64,000 nt of DNA from Anaerolineaceae bacterium (GCA_002702065.1 NZXX01000002.1:1-64000); one strand, 5' to 3'. Shown: positions 44,409 to 53,183, numbered from the stretch's first letter. Translations and numbers: made by a program. The notes: a model not told the origin generated them from the letters alone.

Positions 44409-45830
44409 CTATTCCGGCAGCAGATACTGGATTTCGGCGGGGACGGGGGCCAGCAGATAGACATCGACCCAACGGGACCAGGGGACAAAATCATCGTCGC
44501 TGTAGCCGAGGTCGATGAACAGCGGGCGATAAAGCGGGCCGGTATCTGCCATCATCCCGACGCCATAGCCCGGCACATACACTTCCGAGCGATAGGTGAT
44601 TATATCCGGGTTGGATGCCACGATGCCCTTGCGCAGCTGTTCGCCAATCGCGGTTCGATCATCGCCACCCAGCGCTGCCGGATGATAGCTGGTCGCGTAC
44701 ATGCGGATCCGTCGCCAGTACTGGCGCGGGCCATCCGGTGTGTCGATTGTCCGCAGCACCACATTGGTGCCATAGGCGATGACCTGATTGCGGGCCTCCT
44801 GCGCGACGATTTCCTCAACCGGCTCGCGGCTGATCTCGACCCCGTTTTCGTAGCGCACCCGAATCGAGGTGCGGACGATACCGTTCTGCCCGGTCTGGAC
44901 CGTTTCGCGCTGGTCAATCTCCAGCGATGAATCCGGCTGGAAGACCACTTCAAAAGGTTGAGTCGCTTCTTCGGTGAGAATCTCTTCCTTGACGCGGATA
45001 ACGCGGACGTACATGCCTGCTTTTAAGGGCGTATCCTCATTGGGGATGGTGTAATCCTGCCCGACCAGCGCCAGTTCGGCATCGGCCAGCGCATCCGCCA
45101 CAGTCTGGCCGCGCACCCGTGTCTCGACGGTGGTGCCATCGGCGATAATGGAAACCGGCTGGGCCCGGTGGATGGTGACGGTCATGTCCGCTGCCACCGG
45201 CTCATCCAGGTTCGGCGTCACCGCGTCGGCCAGATAAAGCGTGATCCCGGCGGCGAACAATGCTTCACCAACGGTCGTGCTGGTGGTTTCGATCTGTCGC
45301 GTTGTTTCATGATCGACCACAGTTAGGGGGATGCTGCGTTGCAGCGAAATGTGCGTGACTGGCACCGGCCAGTTCGTCAGCTGCGCCGGGTTGGTGCGCG
45401 TGCCATCAATCCGCACCACATCACGCGGGCCGACGGTCAGACCGGCACTTTCCAGAATGGCTGCCGGGTTGGTCAGGAGCGTTCGATAAACCTGGGATTG
45501 TCCATCTACGGTGAGGGTGATGCTGCGGGCTTTTGCGACGCGCACGACCAGATCGGGGCTTAAGCGGCTGTTGAGCGCGGGCGAAACGGTATCGCCTTCC
45601 AGCAGCGAAATGCGCAGTTCGTCCAGCAGTGCGGCGACGGTTGGCGCACGGGTCGTCGTCGTTTGCGCCTGCCCGTTGAGCAGGACCGTGACGGACTTTT
45701 CGACCTGTGCCGCTGGCAGCAGGGTGAGCGCGCCGAGCAGCAGCAACCCCATCAGCACCATACCGCCCAAAATGATCAACACGCCGAGGGGGAGATAGCG
45801 CTCCCACTGAGAGCGTTGGTTTCGATTCAA
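44409..45830 (-). CDS. DUF348/G5/3D-domain cell-wall protein
   Basis: 473 residues with an N-terminal signal anchor (~13-40). Repeated DUF348 ubiquitin-like modules run at ~42-240 (SVTVLLNGQ...TVAALLDELRI; PLTVVDHETTRQIETTSTTVGEAL; PVSIIADGTTVETRVRGQTVADAL). A G5 domain follows at ~270-345, and a 3D domain at ~370-465 with catalytic-type Asp residues (MMADTG, IDLGYSDDD). The order matches YabE/resuscitation-promoting-like proteins, which cut peptidoglycan glycan strands. It is encoded just downstream of the SRP RNA. Confidence 0.88.
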   Translation of the reverse strand: MNRNQRSQWERYLPLGVLIILGGMVLMGLLLLGALTLLPAAQVEKSVTVLLNGQAQTTTTRAPTVAALLDELRISLLEGDTVSPALNSRLSPDLVVRVAKARSITLTVDGQSQVYRTLLTNPAAILESAGLTVGPRDVVRIDGTRTNPAQLTNWPVPVTHISLQRSIPLTVVDHETTRQIETTSTTVGEALFAAGITLYLADAVTPNLDEPVAADMTVTIHRAQPVSIIADGTTVETRVRGQTVADALADAELALVGQDYTIPNEDTPLKAGMYVRVIRVKEEILTEEATQPFEVVFQPDSSLEIDQRETVQTGQNGIVRTSIRVRYENGVEISREPVEEIVAQEARNQVIAYGTNVVLRTIDTPDGPRQYWRRIRMYATSYHPAALGGDDRTAIGEQLRKGIVASNPDIITYRSEVYVPGYGVGMMADTGPLYRPLFIDLGYSDDDFVPWSRWVDVYLLAPVPAEIQYLLPE

Positions 45831-45857
45831 GACCGGGTCTGCCCTGTGCTCGCCAAC

Positions 45858-45998
45858 AAAAAGAGATTGTCATGGATTTGCCCAGGCCAGGCTGATCTGC
45901 GACACCCAGGAGATACTCCTTAGTGCTGCTCCCGTCAAGGCCTGACACAGTTCGGAGGTCCTGCCGCGCAGGACCTGGTCTGGACAAACGCATAACAA
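45858..45998 (-). ncRNA. ffs: signal recognition particle RNA (4.5S-like)
   Basis: The minus strand carries the conserved SRP helix-8 core GTCAGG-CCT-TGAC-GGG-AGCAGC, matching the E. coli GTCAGG-TCC-GGAA-GGA-AGCAGC layout base for base around the tetraloop. The loop is UGAC, a URRC-type variant. The long hairpin closes with CCAGACCAGG...CCTGGCCTGGG, and the ends pair (GATTGTTATG near the 5' end with CATGACAATC at 3') before a TTTTT terminator at 45858-45862. About 141 nt. It guides Ffh/FtsY-dependent membrane targeting. Confidence 0.88.
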
Positions 45999-46003
45999 TC
46001 TCA

Positions 46004-46009
46004 ATTGTA
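46004..46009 (-). promoter_or_regulatory. -10 box of the SRP RNA gene
   Basis: TACAAT on the minus strand, ending 5-6 bp before the inferred 5' end of the RNA. No clear -35 box. Confidence 0.5.
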
Positions 46010-46142
46010 GCGTATATCGTAAAGGAAGATGGGTGCAAAATCAAGGCCGGTCAGTCACTCTACAAGGGGCGCAGAATGTTTTATAATAAAAAAATAATGT
46101 TTGGTTGACTCTCTTGAACGCGTCTAAAGATGTGATGGCATT

Positions 46143-46289
46143 ATGATCAACCGGGTCGAACTGGCAGCAGCGGTGGTCTGCATTTCCATCACCATGAACA
46201 CCCTGCTCGTATCGCGCATTTCGATCTACATCTGGCTTTTTATCACCTTTGGGCTGGTTGTTGGCATTTTTATGTTCCGCAAGTCCTGA
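46143..46289 (+). CDS. 48-residue membrane peptide
   Basis: A short frame, ATG 46143 to TGA 46289. After MINRVE the peptide is hydrophobic with two likely membrane helices (~7-23, broken by NTLLVSR, then ~29-44) and a basic end FRKS. No clear ribosome site. It ends 11 bp before the ABC ATPase gene, so it is probably cotranscribed. No family recognised; it could be a small accessory subunit. Confidence 0.55.
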   Translation: MINRVELAAAVVCISITMNTLLVSRISIYIWLFITFGLVVGIFMFRKS

Positions 46290-46300
46290 CAGGATAAACG

Positions 46301-47089
46301 ATGACCTTACCGCGGCAAAAGACAATCCAACCGACCGGCACGGCACAACCGGTGCTCACCGTGCGTGACCTGACCGTGCTGTATGATCAGGACGCAGGTA
46401 TCGAACATGTGGACTTTGCGGTCAATGCCGGTGACAAAGTGGCGGTTATTGGCCCTAACGGCGCGGGTAAATCGACGTTGATGAAAACAATCATGGGCCT
46501 GTTGCAGCCTCGTAGCGGCGAGATCATCACCCGTTGCGCGATGGGGTATGTGCCACAGCATGAAGCGGTTAACTGGGATTTCCCTGTGACGGTGCGCGAT
46601 GTGGTGATGATGGGACGTACGCGCCGCATCGGTTGGCTGCGCTGGCCCGGTCGAAAGCACTGGCTGGCGGTGGATTCTGCGCTGGAACGGGTGGGCATGG
46701 CGGACCTGGCCGGTCGGCAGATTGGCGAATTGAGTGGTGGGCAACGGCGGCGCGTGTTTATTGCCCGTGCGCTGGCGCAGGATGTGCGGCTGCTGGTGCT
46801 GGATGAACCGTTCAGCGGGGTTGATGCGGCGGCGCAGGCCGATATGATGGATGTGCTGGACACGTTGCAGCAGGAAGGCATGACCATTCTGCTGAGCACG
46901 CACGACCTGGGCCTGGCGTTCCGGCGTTTCGACCGGGTGCTGGCGATCAACCGCCATCTGGTCGCTTACGACGCGCCCGATGAAGTCTACCATACCGATA
47001 TTCTCGCCCAAATCTATGGTGGCAGGCTGGCAACCCTCGACGATGGCCAGCAGGTGACGGTTTTTGTCGACGATCACAACTGCTGCTAG
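46301..47089 (+). CDS. ABC transporter ATPase of the Mn/Zn/Fe uptake type
   Basis: 262 residues. Walker A GPNGAGKST (51-59), YVPQHEAVNWDFPVTVRDVVMMG (Q-loop and the ZnuC/MntB/SitB-type signature stretch), LSGGQRRR (144-151), LVLDEP (165-170) and STHD. The Cys-rich ending HNCC is typical of this metal-uptake ATPase group. AGGATAAACG precedes the ATG. No permease or binding-protein gene is adjacent; a terminator follows directly, so the ATPase is an orphan in this locus. Confidence 0.9.
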   Translation: MTLPRQKTIQPTGTAQPVLTVRDLTVLYDQDAGIEHVDFAVNAGDKVAVIGPNGAGKSTLMKTIMGLLQPRSGEIITRCAMGYVPQHEAVNWDFPVTVRDVVMMGRTRRIGWLRWPGRKHWLAVDSALERVGMADLAGRQIGELSGGQRRRVFIARALAQDVRLLVLDEPFSGVDAAAQADMMDVLDTLQQEGMTILLSTHDLGLAFRRFDRVLAINRHLVAYDAPDEVYHTDILAQIYGGRLATLDDGQQVTVFVDDHNCC

Positions 47090-47114
47090 ACGTTGAATTG
47101 ATCGAATACGTGAG

Positions 47115-47144
47115 AGGCCGGGGCATATACGCTCCGGCCTTTTG
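47115..47144 (+). terminator. Rho-independent terminator
   Basis: AGGCCGG, 12-nt loop, CCGGCCT followed by a TTTT run, 25 bp after the ATPase stop. Confidence 0.8.
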
Positions 47145-47185
47145 ATTCTGTACTGAATGGACCCAGTTATACAAAAACGTACAGT

Positions 47186-47238
47186 TGTAGGGAAGCGCGC
47201 GTGCCCGTATTGGGCCGACACACAGATCGGCCCCTACA
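47186..47238. repeat. intergenic palindromic repeat (compound copy)
   Basis: Family ends TGTAGGG and CCCTACA 53 bp apart. Inside, GGGCCGA and TCGGCCC form a perfect hairpin with an 8-nt loop next to the right end; the left half carries AAGCGCGCGTGCCCG. Located between convergent ABC ATPase and trpB genes. Confidence 0.7.
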
Positions 47239-47297
47239 GATGTATGCGTGATGGATGTGGATGGGTTTGGACGCCCATCGCGACAGGATTCCGTTGA

Positions 47298-48662
47298 TCA
47301 GACCTGTGGCAGAGCCGCCATCGCCCGTTCGATTTCTTCCTGCGGATATTCGTAGTCGGTCAGTTCACCGGCAAAATAGGCGTCATAAGCCGACATATCG
47401 AAGTGACCGTGCCCGCACAGGTTGAACAGGACAACACGCTTTTCGCCAGCTTCTTTGGCCGCCTGCGCTTCGCGGATCGCTGCGGCGATACCATGAGCAG
47501 CTTCCGGCGCGGGGATAATACCCTCGGAACGGGCGAAGGTGATGGCCGCCTGGAATGTTTCCAGCTGCGGGATCGCGGTGGCTTCCATCAGGCCCTGATC
47601 GTACATTTCGCAGATGATGCTCGCCATACCGTGATAGCGCAGCCCACCGGCATGCAGCGGGGCCGGGACAAAATCATGGCCGAGCGTGTACATCTTCACC
47701 AGCGGGGTCATGCCGGCGGTGTCGCCAAAGTCATAGGCATATTTGCCGCGTGTCAGGCTGGGGCAGGCGGCTGGTTCCACCCCGACCAGTCGTGTCTGTT
47801 TGCCAGCGGTCAGGTTCTGGTGCAGGAATGGCAGGCCGATCCCGGCGAAGTTACTGCCGCCACCGATCGGGCCGACGACCACATCCGGGTATTCGCCCGC
47901 CAGTTCCATCTGCTTCAGGCATTCCTGCCCGATGACGGTCTGGTGCGTCAGCACATGGTTGAGCACGGAACCCAGCGCATATTTGTACTTGCCGCCGCTG
48001 GTGGCCGCAGCTTCCACCGCTTCGCTGATGGCGATGCCCAGTGACCCGGTGCTGTTGGGGTCCCGTTCGAGGATCATGCGACCCGCCTGCGTTTTGTCGC
48101 TGGGGCTGGGGGTTACATCCGCGCCGAATGCCTGCATGATGGCCCGGCGATAGGGTTTCTGCTGGTAGCTGATCTTCACCATATAGACGAAACAATCCAT
48201 GCCGAAGAAATTGCAGGCCTGCGACAGCGCCGTGCCCCACTGGCCAGCGCCGGTTTCGGTGGTCAGCCCGGTGATGCCTTCCTCTTTGTTGTAATAGGCC
48301 TGTGGTGTGGCGGTGTTCAGCTTGTGGCTGCCGCTGGGCGAGACTCCTTCATATTTATAGTAGATGTGCGCCGGGGTATCGAGCGCTTTTTCCAGCCGCC
48401 GGGCGCGCAGAAGCGGGGTGGGCCGCCATAGTTTGTAGATTTCACGCACTTCTTCAGGAATGTCGATGTAACGATCCCGGCTGACTTCCTGCATGATCAG
48501 TGCCATCGGGAAAAGTGGGGCGAGATCGTCCGGGCCGATAGGCTGTTTGGTGCCAGGGTGCAGCACCGGCGGCAGCGGGCGCGGCAGATCAGCCTGGATG
48601 TTGTACCACTGATGCGGAATTTCGGATTGGGGCAGTTCAAAACGTACGGTTTCGTCGCTCAT
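47298..48662 (-). CDS. trpB: tryptophan synthase beta-like protein (TrpB2 type)
   Basis: 454 residues, longer than TrpB1 because of the N-terminal extension typical of TrpB2. PLP Schiff-base Lys114 in SGSHKLNTA, phosphate-binding loop GPIGGGSN, and ETGAGQWG. It joins indole with serine. No trpA or other trp gene is nearby, which is usual for TrpB2; an indole-salvage role is the common inference. Confidence 0.93.
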   Translation of the reverse strand: MSDETVRFELPQSEIPHQWYNIQADLPRPLPPVLHPGTKQPIGPDDLAPLFPMALIMQEVSRDRYIDIPEEVREIYKLWRPTPLLRARRLEKALDTPAHIYYKYEGVSPSGSHKLNTATPQAYYNKEEGITGLTTETGAGQWGTALSQACNFFGMDCFVYMVKISYQQKPYRRAIMQAFGADVTPSPSDKTQAGRMILERDPNSTGSLGIAISEAVEAAATSGGKYKYALGSVLNHVLTHQTVIGQECLKQMELAGEYPDVVVGPIGGGSNFAGIGLPFLHQNLTAGKQTRLVGVEPAACPSLTRGKYAYDFGDTAGMTPLVKMYTLGHDFVPAPLHAGGLRYHGMASIICEMYDQGLMEATAIPQLETFQAAITFARSEGIIPAPEAAHGIAAAIREAQAAKEAGEKRVVLFNLCGHGHFDMSAYDAYFAGELTDYEYPQEEIERAMAALPQV

Positions 48663-48741
48663 CGTAAACTCCTGTTTCTCGCAAATCTATTGGCGGTAGT
48701 GTAGCGAGTCCACTGGCTTCGTGCCAACTCAAAAGAAGGGC

Positions 48742-48770
48742 TTGCATTAGAACATTTTTTCTTATATGCT
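48742..48770 (+). promoter_or_regulatory. promoter for the AHSA1 gene pair
   Basis: TTGCAT, 17-bp spacer, TATGCT in an AT-rich stretch of a GC-rich region; 38 bp before the ATG at 48808. Confidence 0.5.
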
Positions 48771-48807
48771 ATATGAAACTATTTGGTTGCATATCGAGGG
48801 CTAAACG

Positions 48808-49734
48808 ATGGATGACATGACGGTGGAACGCAGTATCTGGATCGACGCACCGCGCGAACAGGTGTGGCAGGCCGTGACCGAACCGGACCAGATCGCGCAG
48901 TGGTTTTTGCCGGTCACGCTGGGGGCGCAGATGCAGCGGCACGACGATGGCCGGTTGTCGGTGCTGCTGGGGCCAATGGCGGTTGACGTGGCGCGTCTGG
49001 AAGCACTGGAGCCACCGCACCGGGTGACCAGCCGTGCCCTGCCGGATGGCCTGCTCGCGACTATCTATACCCTCGAAGAAGCGGACGGTGGCACGCAGCT
49101 GACGGTCACCATGAGCGGAATCGATGCGCTGCCCGCCGATGCCCGGCGCGACCGGCTTCAGATGAGTGGTGACGCCTGGGATCAAACGCTGCAAAACCTG
49201 AAGGCACACGTCGCGGGCACCGAAAAGCCCTTCCCCCAGGCGGGTGTCGCGGCCCTGTTCGGGTTCTGGCGCGATATGAAGGAAAAGATCGCCGTCGAAC
49301 GCAGCATCTGGATCAAGGCCACGCGTGAACGGGTGTGGCAGGCCATCACCGACCCGGACCAGATCAGCCAGTGGTTTTCGCCGGGCACCCAATGGCGCGG
49401 CACCGGCCTGATCGAAGGGGGCCGGTTGTCGGTCTATGACGCGGAAAACGACACCGATATGTATGTCCAGGTCATCGAAAAGGTGGACCCGCCCTACCAA
49501 CTGATCACCCGGTCAGAGCCGGCGCCAGAGGAAGTGCCGCAAACGACAATCTGGACGCTGCAAGAAGAAAACCAGGGCACCCGCCTGACGATTACCCACA
49601 CTGGCTACGAACTGCAATCCGCCGACGAACGCCCGAACAACATGGAACAGAATACGTTTGGCTTCGGCATGATGCTGGAAAATCTGCGCGCCCTTGTCGA
49701 AGGTCAGGAGCTGCCTTACCCCGGTGGCTTTTAG
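48808..49734 (+). CDS. double-domain AHSA1/SRPBCC protein
   Basis: 308 residues made of two START-like AHSA1 domains: ~3-145 (VERSIWIDAPREQVWQAVTEPDQIAQWF) and ~160-305 (VERSIWIKATRERVWQAITDPDQISQWF). Each begins with the same motif, so the protein arose by tandem duplication and fusion; a third copy is the next gene. The fold binds hydrophobic ligands in a deep cavity. Ligand and role unknown. No signal peptide. Confidence 0.9.
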   Translation: MDDMTVERSIWIDAPREQVWQAVTEPDQIAQWFLPVTLGAQMQRHDDGRLSVLLGPMAVDVARLEALEPPHRVTSRALPDGLLATIYTLEEADGGTQLTVTMSGIDALPADARRDRLQMSGDAWDQTLQNLKAHVAGTEKPFPQAGVAALFGFWRDMKEKIAVERSIWIKATRERVWQAITDPDQISQWFSPGTQWRGTGLIEGGRLSVYDAENDTDMYVQVIEKVDPPYQLITRSEPAPEEVPQTTIWTLQEENQGTRLTITHTGYELQSADERPNNMEQNTFGFGMMLENLRALVEGQELPYPGGF

Positions 49735-49747
49735 AGGAGTATAAACA

Positions 49748-50197
49748 ATGGAAAAAATCGCCGTTGAACGCAGTATCTGGATTAACGCATCGCTGGAACA
49801 GGCCTGGGGCGCTGTCACCGAGCCGGAGCAGTTGAACCGGTGGTATGCCACAGATTATCATTGGGATATCCCCAGGCTAAAAACCGGTAGAAACGTCCGC
49901 TTCTACAACAAGCACGATGACAGCGATGCCCAGGTTGCGCGTATCGAAGTCGTTGATCCACTGCGTGAGTTTACCCTGCGCTGGAAGCCCCATCCCCAGT
50001 ATCCCGTTGTGTCGCTCGTCACGAGTTTTCTGCTGGAAGCGGAGAGCGCGGGTACGCGGGTGACCATACGTGAATCGGGTTATGAAGCGGTGGCGGATGA
50101 CGAGCGGCAGCAGTGGCTGGACGCAACCGGCGGCGGTTACACCATGTCGATGGAAAATCTCAAGGCCCATCTGGAGGAAAAGCCCCTCCCGTATTAG
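49748..50197 (+). CDS. single-domain AHSA1/SRPBCC protein
   Basis: 149 residues; GAGGAG lies 8 bp before the ATG and overlaps the end of the previous gene's stop region. MEKIAVERSIWINASLEQAWGAVTEPEQLNRWY matches the start of the second domain of its neighbour (KEKIAVERSIWI), showing common descent. One AHSA1 domain. Cotranscribed with the double-domain protein; ligand unknown. Confidence 0.9.
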   Translation: MEKIAVERSIWINASLEQAWGAVTEPEQLNRWYATDYHWDIPRLKTGRNVRFYNKHDDSDAQVARIEVVDPLREFTLRWKPHPQYPVVSLVTSFLLEAESAGTRVTIRESGYEAVADDERQQWLDATGGGYTMSMENLKAHLEEKPLPY

Positions 50198-50231
50198 GGC
50201 ACGTCCGATTAATACCCAATCAAGACAATGC

Positions 50232-50286
50232 GTAGGGGCGCACCCGTGTGGGCGCCCGTTGGGAGGGCACACAGGCCCTCCCCTAC
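50232..50286. repeat. intergenic palindromic repeat (two-hairpin copy)
   Basis: GTAGGGG...CCCCTAC ends, 55 bp. The left hairpin GGGCGC/GCGCCC and right hairpin GGGAGGGC/GCCCTCCC (8-bp perfect stem, 6-nt loop ACACAG) sit side by side. Between convergent AHSA1 and XRE genes; on RNA it could also act as a two-way terminator. Confidence 0.75.
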
Positions 50287-50315
50287 AATGTTGAATGATT
50301 GATGAATGCCCACCC

Positions 50316-51221
50316 TCACGCGTAAAACGGGTCAAGGTCAGTCAGCGCCCATACTTTGAACGTCGCCGCATCTGCCGGGACATAGCGCGGGCACACGAGC
50401 GCCGCCGCTGCCTCATCCACCGGCACGAACGTCACAATCTGCAACAGGTCCCCCAGATGCAGAATCGAATCGACCCGCAGATAAAACGCGACGTCGCCAT
50501 CGGGAAGCCGGGTGGTGAGGTCCCCCTGCCGCAAGCGCGAATAAAATGTCTGTACCTCAATCGGGCGGATGGCGGTGACCATGTTCATATCAATCGACTG
50601 CCATACCCGGCGGAAGGTCTGATAATCATCAGCGTTCAGGTCGTCCATACTATCGGGGTAGGCCAGGAAAAACGGCTCGTGCTGGCGGAAGGCATTGGAC
50701 GCTTTAAAACGGAAGATCTGCTCCTGTTCGAACTGCTCCAGCCCGCTGATTCGCTGGCGTATCCCCAGCCGCGAGTCGAAGGTGATGTCGAAGGCGTGCA
50801 GTGGCCGGGCGACCAGTTCGCGCAGCGCGGCCACATCCCCCAGCGTGAACAAGGCGGTGGCCGGGTTTGTCAGCCAGATGCGGAACTGGTAGTCGATGAC
50901 ATAGGCGGGATAGGCGTAGTCCTCGATGGCGGCGGCAATGTGGTCGAGCGTGTCCGTCACAAATTCTGGCGGGGGCAACCGGGTCGGCAGATGATAGCCC
51001 GCCAGCCCGTTGAGATAATGAATGTCCAGATAACTGAGGCCGAGGCATTTGCCCAGCCGGTCAATCGTATCGGGCCGGGGGATGCGCCGGTTCTTCTCAA
51101 TCTGGATAATCGGGTTGGTGCCTTTCCACGCCATGCAAACCGCCAGATCAAACTGCGAAATGCCGCTGCGGGTGCGGAACCGCCGCAGTTCATCACCGAC
51201 CGTCACCGCGTTTTTTGCCAT
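50316..51221 (-). CDS. XRE-family regulator with MmyB-like sensor domain
   Basis: 301 residues. The N-terminal helix-turn-helix (~7-70) shows LRRFRTRSGISQFDLAVCM and IIQIEKNRRIPRPDTIDRLGKCLGL. The C-terminal ~220 residues resemble the MmyB-type PAS-like ligand domain (PAYVIDYQFRIWLTNPATALF). It probably represses or activates in response to a small, perhaps lipidic, ligand. Divergent from the acyltransferase gene, which may be a target. Confidence 0.8.
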   Translation of the reverse strand: MAKNAVTVGDELRRFRTRSGISQFDLAVCMAWKGTNPIIQIEKNRRIPRPDTIDRLGKCLGLSYLDIHYLNGLAGYHLPTRLPPPEFVTDTLDHIAAAIEDYAYPAYVIDYQFRIWLTNPATALFTLGDVAALRELVARPLHAFDITFDSRLGIRQRISGLEQFEQEQIFRFKASNAFRQHEPFFLAYPDSMDDLNADDYQTFRRVWQSIDMNMVTAIRPIEVQTFYSRLRQGDLTTRLPDGDVAFYLRVDSILHLGDLLQIVTFVPVDEAAAALVCPRYVPADAATFKVWALTDLDPFYA

Positions 51222-51336
51222 GACCTAACTCCTGAGTGAGGTACGCCCGCGTGCGCGTATGGTGCGTAATCGTTGCACACGTTCAGGCGATTATCCGTAT
51301 ATCACTTTTGTATGTCAAAAAGTGAGGGTAACGACC

Positions 51337-52290
51337 ATGTTGCAAAAAACACTGTACTGGACGGGGCGTACGATGGTGGGTAGTTACGCGCATACCATGC
51401 TGCGGATGGACGTGCACTATCACACGCCGCTGCCAGCCGGGGCGAAGATCATCGCGCTCAATCACCCGACCACGACCGACCCGTTCCTGTCCACCATGCT
51501 GGCCGGGGAGCGGGTGCATATTCTGGTGAGCGAGACACTGTTCAAGGTGCCGGTGTTTGGTGGGTATCTGCGGCGCAGCGGACATATCCCGGTGGTGGTG
51601 GGCAGCGGCAGAACCGCTTTTGATGAAGCCCGACGGTTGCTGGTGGCTGGCGGTACCCTTGTGATCTTCCCCGAAGGTGCAATCAGCCCGCCCGAAGGGG
51701 GCTTCCAGAAGGCGCACAGCGGGACGGCGCGGCTGGCCCTGCTGACAGGTGCGCCAGTGATCCCGGTTGGCATTCATCTGCTGCGCGAACGTATTCGCTT
51801 TATTCATACCACAGTGGATGAGCAGCCCGAAGTTGCGCGCTGGTACTTTCGCGGGCCATATGCCATGACGGTGGGGGTGCCGCTGTATTTCCGGGGCGAT
51901 GTCGAGGATTACGCCTATGTGCAGGCCATCACCAACCATATTATGGACAGCATCATGGTGTTGGCCGCACAAAGCGAAAGGCGCATGGCGGAAAAAGCCG
52001 CATCCCGCCCGCGCACGGACCTGCGGCTTCAGGTGCGGCAGGCGTCGGAAAGCACGGCGCGGTTATGGGCCGGGCTGGCGCGAGAGGCCCGCCACCAGCA
52101 GATCGAGCGCAAGCTGCGGCTCAATGCGCCCCGTTTTGATGCGCAGGTCGTAGTCTTGCAGCGTGCGGTAGATGTCTTCGAGCTGTTCGAGGGTGAAATT
52201 ACGCGACTGGTCGGCGGCTTTGTCGGCGACAAATTTCGAGCGCGTGCCCAGCGCTTCGGGCAGTCCCTGACGTCCGCCGTTCAGCAGTAA
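51337..52290 (+). CDS. 1-acyl-glycerol-3-phosphate acyltransferase (PlsC type) with antisense 3' extension
   Basis: 317 residues from the ATG at 51337 (GTGAGGGTAACGACC upstream). Acyltransferase motifs: His43-x4-Asp48 in NHPTTTD, GGYLRRSGHIPV, FPEGAISP (111-118) and PVIPVGI. It makes phosphatidic acid or acylates a related lipid. The catalytic domain ends near residue 225. From residue ~243 the frame continues, without a stop, for about 75 codons antisense to the holA C-terminus; that tail has no family resemblance. Confidence 0.88.
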   Translation: MLQKTLYWTGRTMVGSYAHTMLRMDVHYHTPLPAGAKIIALNHPTTTDPFLSTMLAGERVHILVSETLFKVPVFGGYLRRSGHIPVVVGSGRTAFDEARRLLVAGGTLVIFPEGAISPPEGGFQKAHSGTARLALLTGAPVIPVGIHLLRERIRFIHTTVDEQPEVARWYFRGPYAMTVGVPLYFRGDVEDYAYVQAITNHIMDSIMVLAAQSERRMAEKAASRPRTDLRLQVRQASESTARLWAGLAREARHQQIERKLRLNAPRFDAQVVVLQRAVDVFELFEGEITRLVGGFVGDKFRARAQRFGQSLTSAVQQ

Positions 52291-53070
52291 ATGTTCCTTG
52301 GCGATCAGCAGCAGCCGGAACTGGCGCACGATCATCCCGTACAGACCGAAGCCTTCATCGCGGGGGCTGTCTTCCAGCAGGCGGTGCAGCAGGGCGAGGG
52401 CGACATCCCCCTTGCCCAGTGCCAGCGCATCGACCATCGCGAAGATATTGGCCTCGGCGACATACGGCGTCAGTTCCGCGACATCATCTTCGGTGATAGG
52501 GCGCGCACTGTCGACATAACTGACGAGCTTGATCAGTTCGTTGTCGGCCCGGCGCAGGTCATCCCCCGTGACACTGGCGAGGGCTTGTGCCGCCCGCGGG
52601 TCGATCTCGGCGTCGTATTGTTCTTTGGCCCGCTGCATAATCCAGCTGGTGCTGTCCTTGGGCGTCGTAAACGATTTTTCAAAACCGGCGGGTTCCTGCT
52701 GAGCCAGTTTGACCAGCTTGTTGGTGGCGGACAGCGTATCGCGCTCGACCAGTACGACGCGGGACCAGTCTGGTAATTGCGGCAGGTCGTTGATCAGCTT
52801 GTCGACGGCCTGCTTGCCGGTTTCGCCAGCGCCTTTGCGCGTGACCCAACTGATCAGGCCGCGCACGATGATCAGCCTCCTATCCGCCAGAAATGGAAAC
52901 GACGTCGCCGCGTTGAGAATCTCGGCAACGCTGGCGCTTTGCCCGTCGAATTCCGCGATGTTCATGTCGGCATTGGGTGAATCACCCATCTGCGCCCGGA
53001 ACTTGTTGACTTCTTCTTCCAGCCGCAGGTCGTCGTTGCCATGCAGGATGTAAAAGGTTTTGGTTGCCAT
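52063..53070 (-). CDS. holA: DNA polymerase III delta subunit
   Basis: 335 residues, normal length. FYILHGNDDLRLEEEVNKFR at the N-terminus, DRRLIIVRGL and the C-terminal helical domain (LLHRLLEDSPRDEGFGLYGMIVRQFRLL...LYRTL-type segment) mark the clamp-loader delta subunit, which opens the sliding clamp. Its last 228 bp are overlapped by the convergent acyltransferase frame. Confidence 0.92.
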   Translation of the reverse strand: MATKTFYILHGNDDLRLEEEVNKFRAQMGDSPNADMNIAEFDGQSASVAEILNAATSFPFLADRRLIIVRGLISWVTRKGAGETGKQAVDKLINDLPQLPDWSRVVLVERDTLSATNKLVKLAQQEPAGFEKSFTTPKDSTSWIMQRAKEQYDAEIDPRAAQALASVTGDDLRRADNELIKLVSYVDSARPITEDDVAELTPYVAEANIFAMVDALALGKGDVALALLHRLLEDSPRDEGFGLYGMIVRQFRLLLIAKEHLLLNGGRQGLPEALGTRSKFVADKAADQSRNFTLEQLEDIYRTLQDYDLRIKTGRIEPQLALDLLVAGLSRQPGP

Positions 53071-53183
53071 GTTTTAGAGTTCTGCGTTCAAAGCGCTACG
53101 TGCTGTGTTTCACTCGACAATCAGCAGATGTCTTGCGACCGCGTTATTCTGTGGATATGCAGGCCATACGAAGCTGCGCGAAC

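Noticed and set aside
45840..46010. A cyclic-di-AMP-type riboswitch before the G5/3D cell-wall gene
   Set aside because: Such genes often carry one, but the sequence has the SRP RNA core, closing stem and its own terminator instead.
50295..51239. A 314-codon plus-strand frame over the XRE regulator
   Set aside because: The minus strand shows a clear helix-turn-helix and ligand domain; the plus frame shows none.
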